DNA of 45,537 nucleotides from Nitrososphaeraceae archaeon (lineage in GTDB: Archaea > Thermoproteota > Nitrososphaeria > Nitrososphaerales > Nitrosopumilaceae): positions 1 through 45,537 of the forward strand of contig JAICOU010000005.1 of NCBI GenBank assembly GCA_025930495.1, given 5' to 3'. Both the position numbers and the translations under genes were made by a program. A model generated the notes under the pieces. It had not been told where the DNA came from. It was given only the letters and a program-made list of their open reading frames with translations, and did not search any database. Shown here in pieces: positions 1-8,712 of this stretch (positions are counted from its first letter, which is position 1; the number at the start of each line of letters is the position of its first letter).

Positions 1-82
1 AAAATATTTTGAGCAAGCTGAATATGGAAAGCACACACGAGCTGCATTATTAGGCTTAATTCTCAACGAAAATGGATTCTAA
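1..82 (+). CDS. C-terminal end of an unidentified protein (truncated by window edge)
   Basis: An open frame entering from the left edge (frame starting at base 2) encodes 26 residues ending in LILNENGF before a TAA at 80-82. It contains a charged stretch (EYGKHTRAAL) followed by a hydrophobic helix, typical of the C-terminal helix of a globular enzyme. No family can be named from so short a tail. It precedes the Lon-domain gene by about 75 bases in the same direction. The AT-rich gap 83-156 suggests that the next gene has its own promoter. Confidence 0.55.
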   Translation, partial: KYFEQAEYGKHTRAALLGLILNENGF

Positions 83-156
83 ATTTTAAAATTTAATTTT
101 TCCTTAAAATTGATTGCGTATTCCATATATCTAAAGACATATCAAATAACAACAGT

Positions 157-867
157 TTGACACAAACAAAAATTCTACCAATTTTTCCTCTAGATTTAGT
201 ATTGTTTCCTAGACAGGAACTACCGCTCAGAATTTTTGAACCACGATACAAGCAATTAGTTGATGACTGTATGCTAGGTGATGGTCAATTCGGTGTATGT
301 CTAATTGATGCAAATAATTTGATTAGTGGTTGGACTGCACCAAAATCAATAGGCACAATTGCAAAGATAATCAAATGCACTGATGTTGAATTAGATGGAA
401 TGCAGTTACATATTGAAACTGTTGGTCGCAATAAATTCAAAATCAATAAAATAATTCCACCATCATTAGAACAACCCTCTGATTATGATCCATATACTGT
501 AAAAGGCCATCAGAGCATTTCGGAGTTACATGAAAAATCAGGAGTTGGAGAAAAAATGTACATTCGTGCTGAGGTTGAACTCATTCCTGAAATTGATGAA
601 AATGTACCGTTAGATAAATGGGAAAAACTAGTAGTTATGTGGAAAAATAAAATTATCAGACAAGCATTACCAGAAATTGTTGAACTCCACGCATTAGATC
701 ATGTTTTAGAAAAATACTATCTTATTACAGACATGCCTACAATTGATTATGTCTATTCTTTATCTGCTCTTGGAGCTAAAGATCCAAATGAATTACAACC
801 AATACTGGAAGCTAATACCATGGATGATTTGATTCAAAAAGTTCAAGAATTACTGACAGTAAAATAA
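157..867 (+). CDS. Lon N-terminal (substrate-binding) domain protein, no protease domain
   Basis: The 236-residue protein opens with LPIFPLDLVLFPRQELPLRI, then FEPRYKQLVDDC, which is the hallmark of the Lon protease N-terminal (LON/PUA-like) substrate-recognition domain (PF02190). Neither the AAA+ module nor the Ser-Lys protease of full Lon is present, and the remainder is helical and acidic. The start is a TTG at 157; no in-frame ATG fits the family's beginning. Stand-alone LON-domain proteins are widespread and are thought to act as protein-binding adaptors, but the function of this one is unknown. The next gene starts 7 bases downstream, so they may be co-transcribed. Confidence 0.85.
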   Translation: MTQTKILPIFPLDLVLFPRQELPLRIFEPRYKQLVDDCMLGDGQFGVCLIDANNLISGWTAPKSIGTIAKIIKCTDVELDGMQLHIETVGRNKFKINKIIPPSLEQPSDYDPYTVKGHQSISELHEKSGVGEKMYIRAEVELIPEIDENVPLDKWEKLVVMWKNKIIRQALPEIVELHALDHVLEKYYLITDMPTIDYVYSLSALGAKDPNELQPILEANTMDDLIQKVQELLTVK

Positions 868-874
868 CCCCAAT

Positions 875-2260
875 ATGTCTAGAACTATATTGTTATTATC
901 AAAATTTGGAATATTTGCAATAGCTATATCTTTACTATTTCCAATATCTAGCGTTTATGGACATGGCTTAGGAATTGATACTATTAATTCAGTTGATGTA
1001 CAAGGAAAGAAAATTTCGATTTCAGTTGAACTCCCAATGTCTTTTGAGCAAACCAGTGAAAAACAAATTACAATTACAGCAACTGAAGATGAGACAAAAG
1101 AAAATGCAAAAAACGTTACATTTCTAATTGGTTTATTTCATGAAAATAAAATGATATTTAGAAACAATTTTTTCACATCTGATGGAGTTCTCCCAATAAA
1201 AGTAAATCCTACACAAGAAGGTGAGATTACAATTCATGGAGAACAGGATTCTTTGTTAGGTGCATGGCATGGAACAGCATCTGACCCAATAATGATTTCT
1301 GGCCCTATTTTCAATTCAGGTGGACTATATAATTTTGAAATCGAGGTAAGAACAATTGATGAACCAACAAACATAATTGAAAATTCTAGTGTTTACAATG
1401 CAGATCTAAGTATTGCAGATAGCACAGAATTTCTACAAAAAGATACCAAAAATCAGGATGTTCAGTTTAAAATAAAATCATACTTTGATAATATCTCTAA
1501 TTTTGAGTATGATCCTATTGCTAAACAAGTGACATTTGAGATGCCTTTTGATTGGAGTGAAACACAAATATCTCACATTCCAGTAGTGCATGAAGAGGTA
1601 CATTTTCCTAAGGATTTTGCCGAATTTTTATCTCCAAGTTATACAGGTAAAGCAAATGGAATTGACTTGTTTAAAGCATCAGTTACAATCGATGATTACA
1701 CTGAAGATGATGAAAGAATAGTTCATTTTGTTTTGTTGCAGGATCATCTCAGATTCATAAGGAATCAACTGCAAAAATCTGGAGAATCATTACCTGATAC
1801 AATTACTTTTACTCTTTCTAGATCTGAAACTATAGGATTTCCATTAACTGCATTTACAAAAAGTGAAGACTTTCAAGTAAATCTTTCATGGGATCCAATA
1901 GAAATTGTACCTGGACAAAATACAAATTTTATCTTTACAATCAGAGATGGTAAAACTGGAGAACCACTGCGTAATTCTGATTATACTTTTGTAATTATAC
2001 AAAATGGTAAGGAAATTCATAGAACAACTGGAACGGCACAAGTTGGTGGAGAATTTGAACGATACGAATTTGCTGAAGATCAAACAGGTCCTACAATTAT
2101 TAGATTAGATAACATTAGAAATACAGGTCAAGAAACTGATTTTGGAATTGTTGTTGTTCCTGAATTTGGAGCTATTACAATAATGATCCTATCTTCTACA
2201 TTATTGGTAGTTGTTTTGGCATCAAGAAATCGCTTTTCAAAAAATCTAATTTCTAATTGA
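875..2260 (+). CDS. Exported PEFG-CTERM surface protein, thaumarchaeal
   Basis: The 461-residue protein has an N-terminal signal peptide (hydrophobic residues about 4-28, probable cleavage after VYG at 29, leaving His30 as the mature N terminus). A beta-rich ectodomain follows, then a C-terminal VVVPEFG motif, a hydrophobic helix and a short basic tail. PEFG plus helix plus basic end is the PEFG-CTERM sorting signal, recognised by an archaeosortase and expected to give a processed, surface-attached protein. The ectodomain (about 30-340) is clearly related to the protein at 11428-12891: both have an ISxPIxxxxGLYxFEIEI-like stretch, an MPFxW segment and an EVHFPxxF/EIHFPxLF segment. Residues 340-420 resemble an Ig/CARDB-like beta sandwich. 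Ligand or role unknown. Confidence 0.8.
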   Translation: MSRTILLLSKFGIFAIAISLLFPISSVYGHGLGIDTINSVDVQGKKISISVELPMSFEQTSEKQITITATEDETKENAKNVTFLIGLFHENKMIFRNNFFTSDGVLPIKVNPTQEGEITIHGEQDSLLGAWHGTASDPIMISGPIFNSGGLYNFEIEVRTIDEPTNIIENSSVYNADLSIADSTEFLQKDTKNQDVQFKIKSYFDNISNFEYDPIAKQVTFEMPFDWSETQISHIPVVHEEVHFPKDFAEFLSPSYTGKANGIDLFKASVTIDDYTEDDERIVHFVLLQDHLRFIRNQLQKSGESLPDTITFTLSRSETIGFPLTAFTKSEDFQVNLSWDPIEIVPGQNTNFIFTIRDGKTGEPLRNSDYTFVIIQNGKEIHRTTGTAQVGGEFERYEFAEDQTGPTIIRLDNIRNTGQETDFGIVVVPEFGAITIMILSSTLLVVVLASRNRFSKNLISN

Positions 2261-2262
2261 TT

Positions 2263-2646
2263 TTATAATGTTACTAATTTTACAGTATCCATGTTTTTAT
2301 TTACTTGAAAATCTTTTGTAATAGTTGATACTCTTTCTGCATCACCATCAATTACAAATAATTCCATACACTTCTCTCCCTCAATTTTACTGTGGAGATG
2401 TGTTGTGATCAGATCTTCAAAATTATGTTTTATTCCAGATACAACATGATCAAATTCATCATTATGAACAACTAAAAGAATCGCATGAACATTTCCTGTT
2501 AATTGAGATTTTTGTTTTTCTTCCGAAACAAAAGTTCTGATTCCTGCCCTTATTGCTTCAGACCTACCCGAAAAGCCCATAGTTTTTTGCAACTTGTCTA
2601 ATTCTGATAAAATCTCTTGATTCAATGAAATTGAAACTATTGGCAT
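2263..2646 (-). CDS. nikR: NikR-like ribbon-helix-helix metal-responsive regulator
   Basis: The 127-residue protein has an N-terminal ribbon-helix-helix DNA-binding domain (residues 1-45: VSISLNQEIL..., GFSGRSEAIRAGIR) and a C-terminal ACT-like metal-binding domain (52-127), the architecture and length of NikR. Aligned without gaps to E. coli NikR from memory, His74, His85 and Cys93 match the nickel ligands His76, His87 and Cys95. The fourth ligand (His89) is replaced by Lys87, with an extra His at 83, so the metal preference may differ. It is transcribed away from the Znu-type ABC operon, with a 92-bp palindrome-rich spacer between them. The context suggests metal-dependent repression of that transporter (inference). 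Confidence 0.85.
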   Translation of the reverse strand: MPIVSISLNQEILSELDKLQKTMGFSGRSEAIRAGIRTFVSEEKQKSQLTGNVHAILLVVHNDEFDHVVSGIKHNFEDLITTHLHSKIEGEKCMELFVIDGDAERVSTITKDFQVNKNMDTVKLVTL

Positions 2647-2650
2647 AAAT

Positions 2651-2670
2651 GATAATTGTTATTAATTATC
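2651..2670. promoter_or_regulatory. Inverted repeat next to the nikR-like start (candidate operator)
   Basis: Arms gataatt and aattatc are perfect inverse complements separated by 6 bases. The site lies 5 bases upstream of the NikR-like start on the minus strand, a position suited to autoregulation. This is AT-rich DNA, so chance palindromes are common and the functional claim is inference. Confidence 0.4.
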
Positions 2671-2690
2671 TTATAAGTTTAGCAATTAAA

Positions 2691-2721
2691 GTTATTAATA
2701 TTTTATAAAGTTATTAATAAC
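2691..2721. promoter_or_regulatory. Direct/inverted repeat before the metal ABC operon (candidate operator)
   Basis: The 10-mer gttattaata occurs at 2691-2700 and again at 2710-2719. The second copy extends to the perfect palindrome gttattaataac (2710-2721). A related gttattaatta sits at 2658-2668 inside the neighbouring inverted repeat. The repeats end 17 bases before the GTG start of the substrate-binding protein and overlap the expected promoter position. They are the best candidates for binding by the divergent NikR-like protein. Confidence 0.45.
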
Positions 2722-2738
2722 TCATATCAAAATTATGC

Positions 2739-3659
2739 GTGAATAACCAAGTAAAACTAGCAATAATTACAATTGTAATTACAATTCCCCTAACCTCATT
2801 TGCTGTTTTTTCAAGTGATTCGAACCAAGTCAAGAAAACAAACGAATCAAAATTACAGGTTATGGCATCATTTTACCCACTACATGAATTTTCACAAATT
2901 GTTGGTAAAGAAAAAGCTGATGTAAAATTGTTAGTTCCAGTTGGAATTGAACCACATGATTGGGAACCAACAATAAAAGATGTGCAGCAAATGCAAAAAT
3001 CTGATCTTATCGTAATTAATGGAATTGGATTTGAAAGTTGGGTTGATAAATTAAATGAAATGAATTACCAAGGAGTGGTAGTTGATACAAGTAATGGAAT
3101 TATTATAAAAAATATGGATGAAGAATCTTCAGTGTATGAAGAACATGTTGATGAATCTGGAGACCCTCATATTTGGTTAAATCCTGTTTTTGCAAAAATT
3201 CAAGTCCAAAATATTGCAAATGCATTTTCTAATTCAGATCCTGAAAATCGACAATATTTTCAAGAAAATGCTGCAAATTATATATCTGAATTAGATTTAC
3301 TTGATTCAAAAATTCATAACGAATTATCTGGTTGTAATCATGATTTCATTGCATTTCATCGTGCCTTTTCATATTTTGCGGATGAATATGATCTTACCCA
3401 ACACACTATAATTTCCTCATCTGCATCACATGCAGAACCTACTGCCATGACTTTAGAAAATGTAATTAATAAAGCCAAACAGCTTAATCTCAAAGTTATT
3501 TTTACTGAAGAAATGGCTGATCCTAAAACTTCTCAAGTGATTGCAAATGAAATTGGAGGAAAAATACTAGTTTTATCTCCATTAGAAATTGGTGATGATG
3601 GAACTTACATTTCTAGAATGACTGAGAATCTGAATCATCTAAAGGAGGCATTATGTTGA
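2739..3659 (+). CDS. znuA: Metal ABC transporter substrate-binding protein (ZnuA/TroA family)
   Basis: The 306-residue protein has an N-terminal hydrophobic signal/anchor (about residues 5-25) and the cluster A-I metal-binding fold. Expected metal-site segments are present: GIEPHDWEPT, GDPHIWLNP, FHRAFSYFADEY, and a late acidic TEEMADP segment. These match the three His plus one acidic residue of ZnuA/MntC-type proteins. The loop before the second His is short and only mildly His/acid-rich. The start is GTG at 2739; the upstream ATG at 2735 runs into a stop after two codons. The gene overlaps the ATPase gene by 7 bases. Zn, Mn or another divalent ion cannot be decided from sequence alone. Confidence 0.9.
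   Translation: MNNQVKLAIITIVITIPLTSFAVFSSDSNQVKKTNESKLQVMASFYPLHEFSQIVGKEKADVKLLVPVGIEPHDWEPTIKDVQQMQKSDLIVINGIGFESWVDKLNEMNYQGVVVDTSNGIIIKNMDEESSVYEEHVDESGDPHIWLNPVFAKIQVQNIANAFSNSDPENRQYFQENAANYISELDLLDSKIHNELSGCNHDFIAFHRAFSYFADEYDLTQHTIISSSASHAEPTAMTLENVINKAKQLNLKVIFTEEMADPKTSQVIANEIGGKILVLSPLEIGDDGTYISRMTENLNHLKEALC
3644..3648 (+). promoter_or_regulatory. Shine-Dalgarno site inside the 3' end of znuA
   Basis: A strong GGAGG lies 4 bases before the ATG at 3653 and 7 bases before a TTG at 3656. The 7-base spacing favours the TTG, which would give the classic 4-base TTGA stop-start overlap with the upstream gene. Either start implies translational coupling. Confidence 0.6.
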
Positions 3660-4375
3660 AGGTTGTTGAAATTGATCATCTTACAATTGAATATCCTGAT
3701 GTAAAAGCTATAGACGATGTTAGTTTCACGGTTAACCAAGGTGACTTTTTAGGCATAATTGGCCCTAATGGAGCAGGAAAATCTACACTTTTCGCTTCAA
3801 TGCTTAATCTTAATACAAAATACAACGGTACAATCAAATTTTTTGGTACTGATATTAGAAAATCAAAAAACTATCTTAAAGAGATTGGTTATGTACCACA
3901 GAAACCAATCTTTGAGAAAAACTTTCCTGCAACAGTTAATGATGTTGTTAAAATGGGATTACAAAAAGAATCAGATGAAAATAAAGTTGATGAAATTCTG
4001 CAGCAACTTTGGATACATGAGCTAAGTGAAAGAAGAATAGGTGAATTATCTGGTGGACAACAACAACGTGTATTTATTGCAAAAGCATTAGTTAACAATC
4101 CCAAAGTTTTGATTTTAGATGAACCTGTTACAGGTATTGATCAACAAAGTATAGATCTTTTTTACAGTATTTTAAAAGAGCTAAACTCCAAACAAAATAT
4201 TACAATAATTTGGTCTTCACATGATCTAGATGCTGTAAACAAATTAGCAAATCACGTAGCTTGTCTTAATAGAACGCTTTTCTTTCATGGAGAATCTGAT
4301 GATTTCTTTGAAAATGATGAGCTTGTAAAACAATATTCTGAAGCTTCAATGCAGGAACACATGCATCATCATTAG
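3653..4375 (+). CDS. znuC: Metal ABC transporter ATPase (ZnuC family)
   Basis: The 240-residue ABC ATPase has a Walker A (GPNGAGKST, about 38-46), a Q-loop (GYVPQKP), the signature LSGGQQQRV, a Walker B (VLILDEPVTG) and an H-loop (WSSHD). It closes with MQEHMHHH, a short His cluster often seen in metal-transporter ATPases. It powers import through the permease encoded 3 bases downstream. The start is ATG 3653 or, by ribosome-site spacing, TTG 3656. Confidence 0.93.
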   Translation: MLKVVEIDHLTIEYPDVKAIDDVSFTVNQGDFLGIIGPNGAGKSTLFASMLNLNTKYNGTIKFFGTDIRKSKNYLKEIGYVPQKPIFEKNFPATVNDVVKMGLQKESDENKVDEILQQLWIHELSERRIGELSGGQQQRVFIAKALVNNPKVLILDEPVTGIDQQSIDLFYSILKELNSKQNITIIWSSHDLDAVNKLANHVACLNRTLFFHGESDDFFENDELVKQYSEASMQEHMHHH

Positions 4376-4377
4376 AA

Positions 4378-5199
4378 ATGGCTTTTGAAATTTTTACTTT
4401 TAGTTTTATGCACAGAGCAATTATCTCAGGTATTGCAATTGCCATTTTATGTTCAGTAGTAGGTCTTTTCCTAGTCTTAAGACGCTATTCATTATTTGGT
4501 GACGCTATTGCTCACTCATCATTTGGTGGAATTGCATTAGGTTTGATGGCAGGAATATATCCACTTTGGACTGCATATGGTGTTTCAATAATTAGTGCAC
4601 TAATTATGACACGAATTAAAGATAGATTCAACATATCTGGAGATGCCTCTATAGCAGTTCTTTTATCATCAGGAATTGCCTTAGGTCTCGTAATCATTGG
4701 ATTATCTGGAGGATTCACTCTTGATATTTTCAGCTTTCTTTTTGGAAGTATCCTACTTGTTAGCGTTAATGATACAATTTTGATTTTATCGTTGACTGGA
4801 ATTATTCTAATTGTAATTCTTTTACTATATCGCCAACTTCTTTACTCTACATTCAACGAAGAACAAGCCAAAGTTAGTGGTATTCCAGTTGAAAAAATCA
4901 ATTATCTTATTGTCTTTATGGCAGGAATTACTGTTGTAACTTCAATCCAGTTAGTTGGTGTTTTACTAATTTCTGCACTATTTGTAATTCCAAATGTAAC
5001 TGCAATAATGTATGGAAAGGGTTTCAAACAAACTGTAATAATTTCAATGAGCTTTTCTATATTTTCTGTAGTTGCAGGAATCCTAGTCTCATATATTTTT
5101 GATATAACACCAGCAGGAACAATTGTGTTAATTGCAATTGGAATATTTGGATGCACAATAGGAATAAAGTCTGCTGGACTATTATCACGACATAATTAA
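4378..5199 (+). CDS. znuB: Metal ABC transporter permease (ZnuB/ABC-3 family)
   Basis: The 273-residue protein is almost entirely hydrophobic with about eight membrane segments. It carries the ABC-3 family landmarks: an early LRRYSLFGDAIAHSSFGGIALG stretch (coupling region, residues about 34-55), an FxxxDxxFxxLFGSILLV-like segment, and NEEQAKVSGIPVEKINYL. It forms the membrane channel of the transporter encoded with the two preceding genes. Its 3' end overlaps the convergent copper-protein gene by 15 bases, so no terminator separates them. Confidence 0.92.
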   Translation: MAFEIFTFSFMHRAIISGIAIAILCSVVGLFLVLRRYSLFGDAIAHSSFGGIALGLMAGIYPLWTAYGVSIISALIMTRIKDRFNISGDASIAVLLSSGIALGLVIIGLSGGFTLDIFSFLFGSILLVSVNDTILILSLTGIILIVILLLYRQLLYSTFNEEQAKVSGIPVEKINYLIVFMAGITVVTSIQLVGVLLISALFVIPNVTAIMYGKGFKQTVIISMSFSIFSVVAGILVSYIFDITPAGTIVLIAIGIFGCTIGIKSAGLLSRHN

Positions 5200-7968
5200 T
5201 TCATTTAATCTTCTTTTATCTTTTAGACTTTTGACAAAAAATAACGATGTTGCAATTATGCCCATTGCAATTAATGGCGATACAATCTCGGTATATTTTA
5301 GTTGAAAATCATCTGCATCTGGTATTTGAGATACTGTTACTGGAATTTCTGTGATCTTTATCATTGCTAATTTGTTTCCTTGTTGTTCAACAAACCACAC
5401 ATTATCTTTGTCATCTGACGTTGAAAATTGTGCAAATGATGTTGCAGTCGGAATTGGAACTTCGTTCAAATTTTTGTTATATGGATCATATGCAGCAATC
5501 TTGTCTATGGTATGTTGCAGAATCCAGATATTTCCATATCTATCAAATGACATCCCATAAGGTAATGCCTCTTGATCTGGTACTGTAATTCTCTCAAATG
5601 TTTCAAGAATTGGGTTGAATTTAGTAATTGCTGTACCTGTATGTTCTGCAATCCACAAATTTCCCTCATCGTCAAAAATTAGGGCCTCTGGTGACGCAAG
5701 AGGCTTTTCCGGTGTAAATTCTGAAATATCGTTATTTTTTGGATTGATAAATCCTATTTTGCCAGAGGCTGATTCAGTAAACCAAATTTTCCCCTCATCA
5801 TCAATTGTCAAGGCAAATGGTAGTGATTCTCTTACAGGCATCTTGATCTCTTCAAATGTATCAAATTCTGGTTGATATTTCAAAATTACATCTTTGTTAG
5901 TAATTGCAATCCAAATATTTCCATCAAAATCAGCTTGTATGAAAGTAGCTATATTTTCATAAATTACAGGATCTATTTTTGGTAAAGTTTTTGTGATGAT
6001 CTGCTGATCACTAGGATCAAAATATCCTATCTGATTTCTTGGCGTATCAGTAAACCAAATTTTCCCTTGATTATCTTGTGTAAGTAGCATGGTAGTTAAT
6101 CCATCAAATGAATATGAGGTAAATTCTTGTGTATCAAGTGAGAACTGCCATAATCTTGGAGAAGATGGATCACTTACCCAAATTGAATTCTTTCCATCAT
6201 ACAAAGGATAAAGAGGTTTTGAAGATTCAGGTAACTCATATTCTATGATTTCTGTTTTAAGATCTGTTAATCTTGGTTTAACTAGTAAATTCATAAAAAT
6301 TGATTCATTTACGCTCTGTTTTCTTTGAGTCTCTATTTCCATTTGCCACTGGCCTGAAAATCCAAATGTTAACTCTCCTTGAAATTCAACTGGTCTGTCT
6401 TCTTCTTGTTTTATAATTTTCATGGGAATTTCTATTGGAGAAATATTTTTCTGAGGATTGGAAATCTTTACTTTAATTTCATTGGAATCATTTAACGGTT
6501 TATTTTCAAAATCACTAACTTTGACTAGAATTGTGTTTGCGCCGCTAGAAAATGGTGTTATGTCTATGTTGAATTTTGTATTTTCTGAAAATTCTATTGT
6601 ACTAAAACCATATGAAATTTTTTGAGCATCGGCTTGTTTGATTTCTCCAGCAGGCAATGTTCCATTAGCAAGTAATGCAACAACACCTAAAAGAGTAATT
6701 CCTAACATTACATCAAATTTCAATGATCTTTTTAGTTTCTTATATACTGCAATAGAGCCTGATTGCAAATCTTTTTCAGCCTTTTCTTGAATTTTAAACT
6801 GGAAATATCCCCCAAATCCAACCAGAATTGCCGCAATTAAAATTTTTACAAGAATTAATTTTCCATATATTGATTCAGTGATCAAACCTACATCACTTTC
6901 CAAAAGCCACATCAATGTTGGTCCAGTAATTATTACAATTCCTATTGCAACGATAAACATAGTTGAAAATCTTGGAATTAAAACAAGGGTCATCTTCTCC
7001 CGTTTTGCTTCCTCCAACTGAGAAAACGTGGGTAATAATGTAAATACAAAGTAAATTATACCTCCAATCCAAACTGCAGCCACAAAATTGTGAATATAAT
7101 CTAGAATAACTGCAGGTGTTTCTCCACTGGCTGCACCGTGTCCAATCAAACTTGAAGTTCCAATTAATCCAAGCATAGCTGCAAGCATTGGAATTTTATT
7201 TTTTATAGACAGATTCTTTTTCCTATCCATACCAAACCACAAACCAAGAAGAATGATTGTGATTGCCATTCTAATTAACCACATATTTCCAAAATTAGTT
7301 TGAATTACATTCAAAACTGAAGTTTCTAATCTTATGGTTTGTACTACTAACATCAAAATATTTGATGCAAAAACAAGTACTAGTCCAATACCTGTAATTG
7401 TCATGAACTTTCCATGATGAAAAGATTCCAGTTTATCTAGTTCTTTTCTGATTAATTGTTTACTTTGAGTTCCCCAGATTAGTATTGAAGCAATTACAAC
7501 ACCTAAAATAATGGTTTGACCAACAATTCCTGGAAATCTTGCTCCTGCTTCAGGCAAAAATACTAGCTCAGAAACATTTTGGTTGTGACTTACACCAACA
7601 TCAATTTTGATATTACCTACTGCAAAAATAAATGCACTATCCACTAAATGTCCATCAATTTTTGATAGAACTTTACTAGTTACAGTATAAACCCCATCTT
7701 CTAATGGTGGTGTAGTTACAATTAGGGAATTATCATCATCAAAATATTTGGAATCTTTATTATCGATTTGTTCTCCATTACTATCTAATACCTTAAGAGA
7801 GCTAAAATCAATTTCAATTGGTTCAGAAAAATGAACAATAATCTCTGTAATTCCCACTTGTGCATTTGATACCGAATTTGGACTAGTCTCCATAGTAAAT
7901 GGATGAGCTGCAGCATATGGAATGTATATTGATAAAATGAGCAGTGAAATAATTAGAAATTTACTCAT
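5185..7968 (-). CDS. CopC-CopD copper protein fused to a Vgb-like beta-propeller
   Basis: This 927-residue fusion has a signal peptide (1-21), then a CopC domain (about 22-125) starting at His22 after the AAA cleavage site. A mature N-terminal His is a Cu(II) ligand in CopC. A CopD-like membrane domain follows (about 150-430) with many helices and an internal HGAASG/DYIHNFVAAVWIGG region. Next comes a beta-sandwich (about 445-570), then a virginiamycin-lyase/NHL-like propeller (about 590-880) with repeats of the DxxGxIWFTE/NLWIAEHT type. A final membrane helix lies near 895-915. Bacterial CopC-CopD fusions lack the propeller. A role in copper import or delivery on the outer face of the membrane is inferred; ammonia oxidisers need much copper. 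It is divergent from the gene at 8072. Confidence 0.85.
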   Translation of the reverse strand: MSKFLIISLLILSIYIPYAAAHPFTMETSPNSVSNAQVGITEIIVHFSEPIEIDFSSLKVLDSNGEQIDNKDSKYFDDDNSLIVTTPPLEDGVYTVTSKVLSKIDGHLVDSAFIFAVGNIKIDVGVSHNQNVSELVFLPEAGARFPGIVGQTIILGVVIASILIWGTQSKQLIRKELDKLESFHHGKFMTITGIGLVLVFASNILMLVVQTIRLETSVLNVIQTNFGNMWLIRMAITIILLGLWFGMDRKKNLSIKNKIPMLAAMLGLIGTSSLIGHGAASGETPAVILDYIHNFVAAVWIGGIIYFVFTLLPTFSQLEEAKREKMTLVLIPRFSTMFIVAIGIVIITGPTLMWLLESDVGLITESIYGKLILVKILIAAILVGFGGYFQFKIQEKAEKDLQSGSIAVYKKLKRSLKFDVMLGITLLGVVALLANGTLPAGEIKQADAQKISYGFSTIEFSENTKFNIDITPFSSGANTILVKVSDFENKPLNDSNEIKVKISNPQKNISPIEIPMKIIKQEEDRPVEFQGELTFGFSGQWQMEIETQRKQSVNESIFMNLLVKPRLTDLKTEIIEYELPESSKPLYPLYDGKNSIWVSDPSSPRLWQFSLDTQEFTSYSFDGLTTMLLTQDNQGKIWFTDTPRNQIGYFDPSDQQIITKTLPKIDPVIYENIATFIQADFDGNIWIAITNKDVILKYQPEFDTFEEIKMPVRESLPFALTIDDEGKIWFTESASGKIGFINPKNNDISEFTPEKPLASPEALIFDDEGNLWIAEHTGTAITKFNPILETFERITVPDQEALPYGMSFDRYGNIWILQHTIDKIAAYDPYNKNLNEVPIPTATSFAQFSTSDDKDNVWFVEQQGNKLAMIKITEIPVTVSQIPDADDFQLKYTEIVSPLIAMGIIATSLFFVKSLKDKRRLNELIMS

Positions 7969-8071
7969 TTACTTTTCAGATTATGTTTGACAATTTAAAC
8001 AGTTTTCATTTAATTCGAAGTTTGTACCAATTCACGTAAAGATAATAACATGTGACAATAAAATAACAGTC
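7969..8071. promoter_or_regulatory. Divergent promoter region of the copper island
   Basis: This 103-bp spacer separates two oppositely transcribed exported-protein genes and must hold both promoters. It is AT-rich, with possible TATA-like stretches (tttcatttaatt, gataataaca). I see no clear palindromic operator. Confidence 0.5.
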
Positions 8072-8698
8072 ATGAAAGTTGCTATTTTGGGATTAATTGG
8101 ATTGTTACTTTCTGTTGGATTTACATCTCAAGCTTTTGCTCATACTACAGTTGAGGTAGAGCCTTACAAAATTGAAGTAGGTTGGGGACTTGAACCCCCA
8201 GTTGTAGGTATACGAAATGATTTTGTTTTTAAAATAACTGAACCTGGAGATACTCCAAATTCATACACAGGAGTTACAAATGCATTCAAAAATGTAGAAG
8301 CTACTGCCTTATTTGGCGGCATTTCTAAAAAAATTGATATCAACTCAGATCCAAAAATAGGATACTATTTCTCACCTGTCATCCCAACAAAAACTGGAAC
8401 GTATATCATGGATTTGAAAGGAGAAATTAATGGAGTTACAATTGATGTGCAAATTCCAGTTGAAGACGTAGAAAGTACTGCAATCTTGGACTTTCCTCAA
8501 ACTATTGGATCCTCATCAGATCAAGATGTAACTGCACTCAAAAATGCAATTTCATCATTACAAAGAGAAGTTTCCTCTATGAAAGACGGTTCAGAAAATG
8601 TTAGCGGTGGTGCAGCATATGACTTTGCAATTTTTGGATTATCTATTGCAGCAGCTGCAATAATCTTGGCAATAGTTGCTTTAATAAAAAGAAAATAG
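8072..8698 (+). CDS. Exported, C-terminally anchored protein with predicted N-terminal His
   Basis: The 208-residue protein has a signal peptide ending AFA (residues 21-23), so His24 would be the first mature residue. A beta-rich domain (24-140) follows with YKIEVGWGLEPPVVGIRNDFVF and a TYIMDLKGEINGV segment. A short coiled coil (about 150-172) and a C-terminal membrane helix (about 185-203) end with a basic RK tail. No named family is recognised with confidence. It is divergent from the CopC-CopD fusion and precedes a convergent blue copper protein gene. The mature N-terminal His and this context suggest an extracytoplasmic copper-binding role (inference). Confidence 0.7.
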   Translation: MKVAILGLIGLLLSVGFTSQAFAHTTVEVEPYKIEVGWGLEPPVVGIRNDFVFKITEPGDTPNSYTGVTNAFKNVEATALFGGISKKIDINSDPKIGYYFSPVIPTKTGTYIMDLKGEINGVTIDVQIPVEDVESTAILDFPQTIGSSSDQDVTALKNAISSLQREVSSMKDGSENVSGGAAYDFAIFGLSIAAAAIILAIVALIKRK

Positions 8699-8712
8699 AA
8701 AAAAGTTAATTC

